From positions 3,658,001 to 3,722,000 of the forward strand of contig NC_089445.1 of NCBI RefSeq assembly GCF_026210795.1: a DNA stretch of 64,000 nt. The letters are read 5' to 3'. Numbering within the stretch: the first letter of the stretch is position 1; the number at the start of each line of letters is the position of its first letter. The notes below the pieces were generated by a model. It was not told the origin of the DNA. It ran no database searches and was given only the letters and a program-made list of their open reading frames with translations. This stretch comes from Rhizophagus irregularis. Lineage: Eukaryota; Glomeromycota; Glomeromycetes; Glomerales; Glomeraceae. Shown here one piece after another: positions 61,581-64,000 of this stretch. The translations under genes were made by a program, and so were the position numbers.

Positions 61581-62653
61581 AATAAAGCTCATTGAGGTAC
61601 AATACGGCAGGAATAAAATTATGCCGAATCTACATCTCTCGCTTCATTTGTCTGAATATTGTCATGATTTTGGCCCATTATATGCGTTCTGGTGTTTTTT
61701 ATTTGAACGCATGAATGGAATACTCGGTAAGATACACTGGCCTTTATTATTATTATTATTATTATTATTGGTTTTAAATTTTCTTTTAAATACAACCCTT
61801 AGGATCATTACCGAACAGTAACAGAAAAATTGAACTAGAACTAATGCGTCGATTAATGAATAATAACTGAATCAGAGATATCATTACTTCTAGTGCTCAG
61901 ATGAAAGGTCTTGAATTACTTGAAAATCATCCTACCATTGGATCACTATCAAAAAATGATCAATTCGCTTCAGATGAAATAGAAAGGTTTTGGCTAAATT
62001 CAAAAAATATCCAGGAATCTACTGTTACTGAATGCGAAGCGTTTCCTGGTGAAATATTAAGACCTACTTCTGAAAATGTAGTATTATCACAATCGATGCT
62101 CGATTTAATGATCGATTATTATATTGCTACATATGAAATGTATAATTTCTGAAAACCATCTGATGCTATAGAGCAAGATGCGATAAATATTCGTGTAAAA
62201 ATGGATAAATTTAGAAGATGTCGTATTGGATCTGAGGTGTTTGGCTCCGCGTTGTCATTTCGACACATAAAAAGTTCATATGTATTAGCCAAATTCATAA
62301 CGACTGATGGAGAAGTCAATCGTTATCCTGGACAAGTCCAGTATTATTTCAAGCATGAAATTGACTTACCAAATGGACCTACTGAGCATTATTTGGCTTT
62401 TATTAGGTGGTACCGACCAGCAGATACAGCAAATATTCGGTATCATTTTAGTATTGATGATACTGAAGAAACGGAAACATGCAATGTTGAATTATGGAAA
62501 ACAGATTTTTTTCCTGAAAGTAGGGATTGTATTATTCCAGTACACAACATTCTTTGCCAATTTGTGCCTGCTAAATATAAAATTTCTTCTAACCGCAACG
62601 CAACTGAATATTTAGCGATAAATCCATTAAATCGCAAGTTTCACATTCGGTAA
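61581..62653 (+). pseudogene. CACTA/Tnp2-like transposase, C-terminal part, two stops
   Basis: It reads QYGRNKIMPNLHLSLHLSEYCHDFGPLYAFWCFLFERMNG, the His/Leu-rich pattern (NxHLxxHL...GPxYxFWxFxFERxNG) found at the end of Tnp2/CACTA-type and related fungal transposases. An intron at 61727-61802 (GTAAGA...CTTAG) keeps frame and joins G to GSLPNSNRKIELELMRR. Two in-frame TGA codons (61868-61870 and 62150-62152) interrupt an otherwise open frame to the TAA at 62651-62653. The end (YLAFIRWYRP...CNVELWKTDFF...IIPVHNILCQF) matches the terminal domain of such proteins. The N-terminal part is missing or unrecognisable. Confidence 0.65.
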
Positions 62654-63099
62654 TTTACTAAAAGCTACAGAATTTTTCTTTACAATAATTGTTTAACGAA
62701 TTTTATGGAATTGGTTATTTAATAATAAATAAAATAATACGAATAAATTGATTTACAATAAAATTTGACGAATCTTTAATTTCAGTGTTTTCTTATTTTA
62801 CTTATATGTCATTATTATTTATTGATATTAATTAAAATTAATTAAAAAATCGGTTAAAAATCGTCAAAAAAGTTTAAGTCGATCGTTGTTATTAGTAAAA
62901 ATCGATAAAAAAGAAGTATTGGTCGATTTATGGTTTTTTTTATGTTACAGCTCAACCAAAAATCGACCAAAAATCGACCAGTTGATTTATGCCAAAATTT
63001 TTCCGAATTTTGTAATTAGCCGAATGTGTGACGAATCACGTGACGATGATGACGAACTTTTGACGAAAGGTATTAATGCTGAAAGAAATGATTTTGATC
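62654..63099. other. AT-rich spacer before LINE fragment
   Basis: No gene seen. It contains scattered AAAATCGAC repeats (62850-62975) and a CACGTGACGATGATGACGA stretch near 63040, and ends at the abrupt start of LINE similarity at 63100. It may include the end of the transposon that carries the Tnp2-like gene. Confidence 0.5.
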
Positions 63100-64000
63100 A
63101 GTGCCTCGTTAGGCTTTGCCAAATCTCTTTTATTATTTCATCTTTTTGCTCCGGTGCAATCAATTCCTAAGAACAATCAAGTGTCTAGGATTTCTAATAT
63201 CCAACTTCCTTCTTCAGTGTCTACACTCTATATTGATGGTTCCTTCCTTCCTCCTTCTAATCATCAGACACCTTCGATGGCTTATGCATGGAGTGCTATA
63301 GATTCTGATGGATTTATTCTTGAATCTTCTTATAACTCCATTTCTTCTATTTTTTCTTCTGCTTTACGTTCAGAAGTTTTTGCTTTATTGCATGGATTGG
63401 ACTCCCTCTCTTGGATTTCCAAAATTACTGTCACCACTGATTGTGCTCATCTACTTTCCTTATGGTCTTTGTACATGAATGCCCTCTTTAATCCTAGAAT
63501 GCTTAAAGAATCAAACCACCTTTTGTGGTCTTCTATACGAAATGTTGTCTCACAAAAGCATTTGGATGTTACTTTGATCAAGGTTCCTGCTCATACTGAT
63601 GACCCTTTGAATAATCATGTGGATACATTGGCCAAAGCTGCTCATATTGACTCGCATCCTTCTTCTTGATCGATGTCTGAACTTTTGGCCCCTTGCATTT
63701 TATAATTTAATTCTCTACCTATGGATATGAATATCCGGAAATTTATTAGAGATATTTTTGACGCTAAGAATCTTTTAACTCTCACTGTATTACCAAGATT
63801 TAATCCTACTTCTTATCTTTCTGATATTGATTGGACTTGTACTAAATTTTGTCTTAACAATAAAAAGCAATTTTTCTCCCATCTGAATGGCCGTTCTGAA
63901 TTTTAGCTTTTTGTATCAAAATACTATTAGATATGCTTCTGACGCTTACAACTCTTCAGAGACAAAAGCCTCATCTCTATGATCTAAGTTGGCCTTGTCC
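63100..64000 (+). pseudogene. LINE ORF2 fragment, RNase H region (copy 6 or the rest of copy 5)
   Basis: LINE similarity begins within SASLGFAKSLLLFHLFAP and runs to the window edge. RNase H is recognisable: YIDGS (near 63232), SEVFALLHGLDS, TTDCAHLLSLW and HTDDPLNNHVDTLAK. Stops lie at 63667-63669, about 63702 and 63904-63906. If it belongs to copy 5, about 580 bp of LINE between the two parts were lost during insertion or later deletion. Confidence 0.85.

Noticed and set aside
61746-61782. TTA microsatellite
   Set aside because: It lies inside a predicted intron of the Tnp2-like gene and looks like ordinary AT-rich slippage.

Overview
The window looks like a repeat-rich, AT-rich stretch of a fungal genome. 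Glomeromycotina (Rhizophagus-like) is my best guess, from the LINE and Plavaka-type transposase proteins, but I could not test this by search. I see no ordinary cellular gene and no rRNA or functional tRNA. Everything recognisable is a mobile element, many of them nested.

Layout. Positions 1-4520 are the right part of a large DNA transposon (element A) ending in a 460 bp terminal inverted repeat (TIR). It sits inside the ORF2 of a non-LTR retrotransposon (LINE copy 1, 4521-9199). LINE copies 2 (9200-17214) and 3 (17215-25202) follow head to tail. Next come a truncated and a full tRNA-headed SINE-like unit (25203-26545), LINE copy 4 (26546-27861 and 42184-48885, split by element B) and LINE copy 5 (48886-54470). 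All these retroelements end in the same short tail, and the next element starts directly after it. The last 9.5 kb hold a foldback hairpin, an intron-containing Plavaka-like transposase pseudogene (minus strand), a CACTA/Tnp2-like transposase remnant (plus strand) split by a Tc1/mariner-like element (58545-61441, TA target duplication), and one more LINE fragment (63100-64000).

The notable object is element B (27862-42183, 14,322 bp), complete with 460 bp TIRs and a target duplication of up to 5 bp (ACACT). It has the replication and packaging kit of a self-synthesizing Polinton/Maverick-type element: a family B DNA polymerase, an SF3 helicase, an A32/FtsK-like ATPase, a DDE integrase with a chromodomain, a viral-type zinc ribbon and a 2-cysteine-adaptor-like protein. 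It also encodes a retrotransposon-type Gag capsid protein and a retroviral-type aspartic protease. The two overlap in the -1 frame at an A AAA AAA slippery run just before the gag stop codon. I see no double-jelly-roll capsid protein, adenovirus-like cysteine protease, reverse transcriptase or LTR inside it. The inferred picture is a DNA-replicating, integrating virus-like element whose particle module is a Gag-Pro cassette. It also carries two small F-box-like proteins, four tandem hairpin repeats, and a recurring TTGAA-type motif 27-50 nt upstream of most start codons. Element A is nearly identical where it can be compared. The only difference I found is one extra base, which breaks its helicase in the P-loop.

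The LINE family has a two-ORF plan. ORF1 carries two RRM-like domains, a Cys-rich motif, an SR-rich segment and a coiled coil. ORF2 carries an APE-type endonuclease, reverse transcriptase, RNase H and a C-terminal CCHC. ORF1 and ORF2 overlap at ATGATTGA in every copy where the junction is present. Only ORF1 of copy 2 is fully open; all ORF2 copies carry stops or frameshifts.
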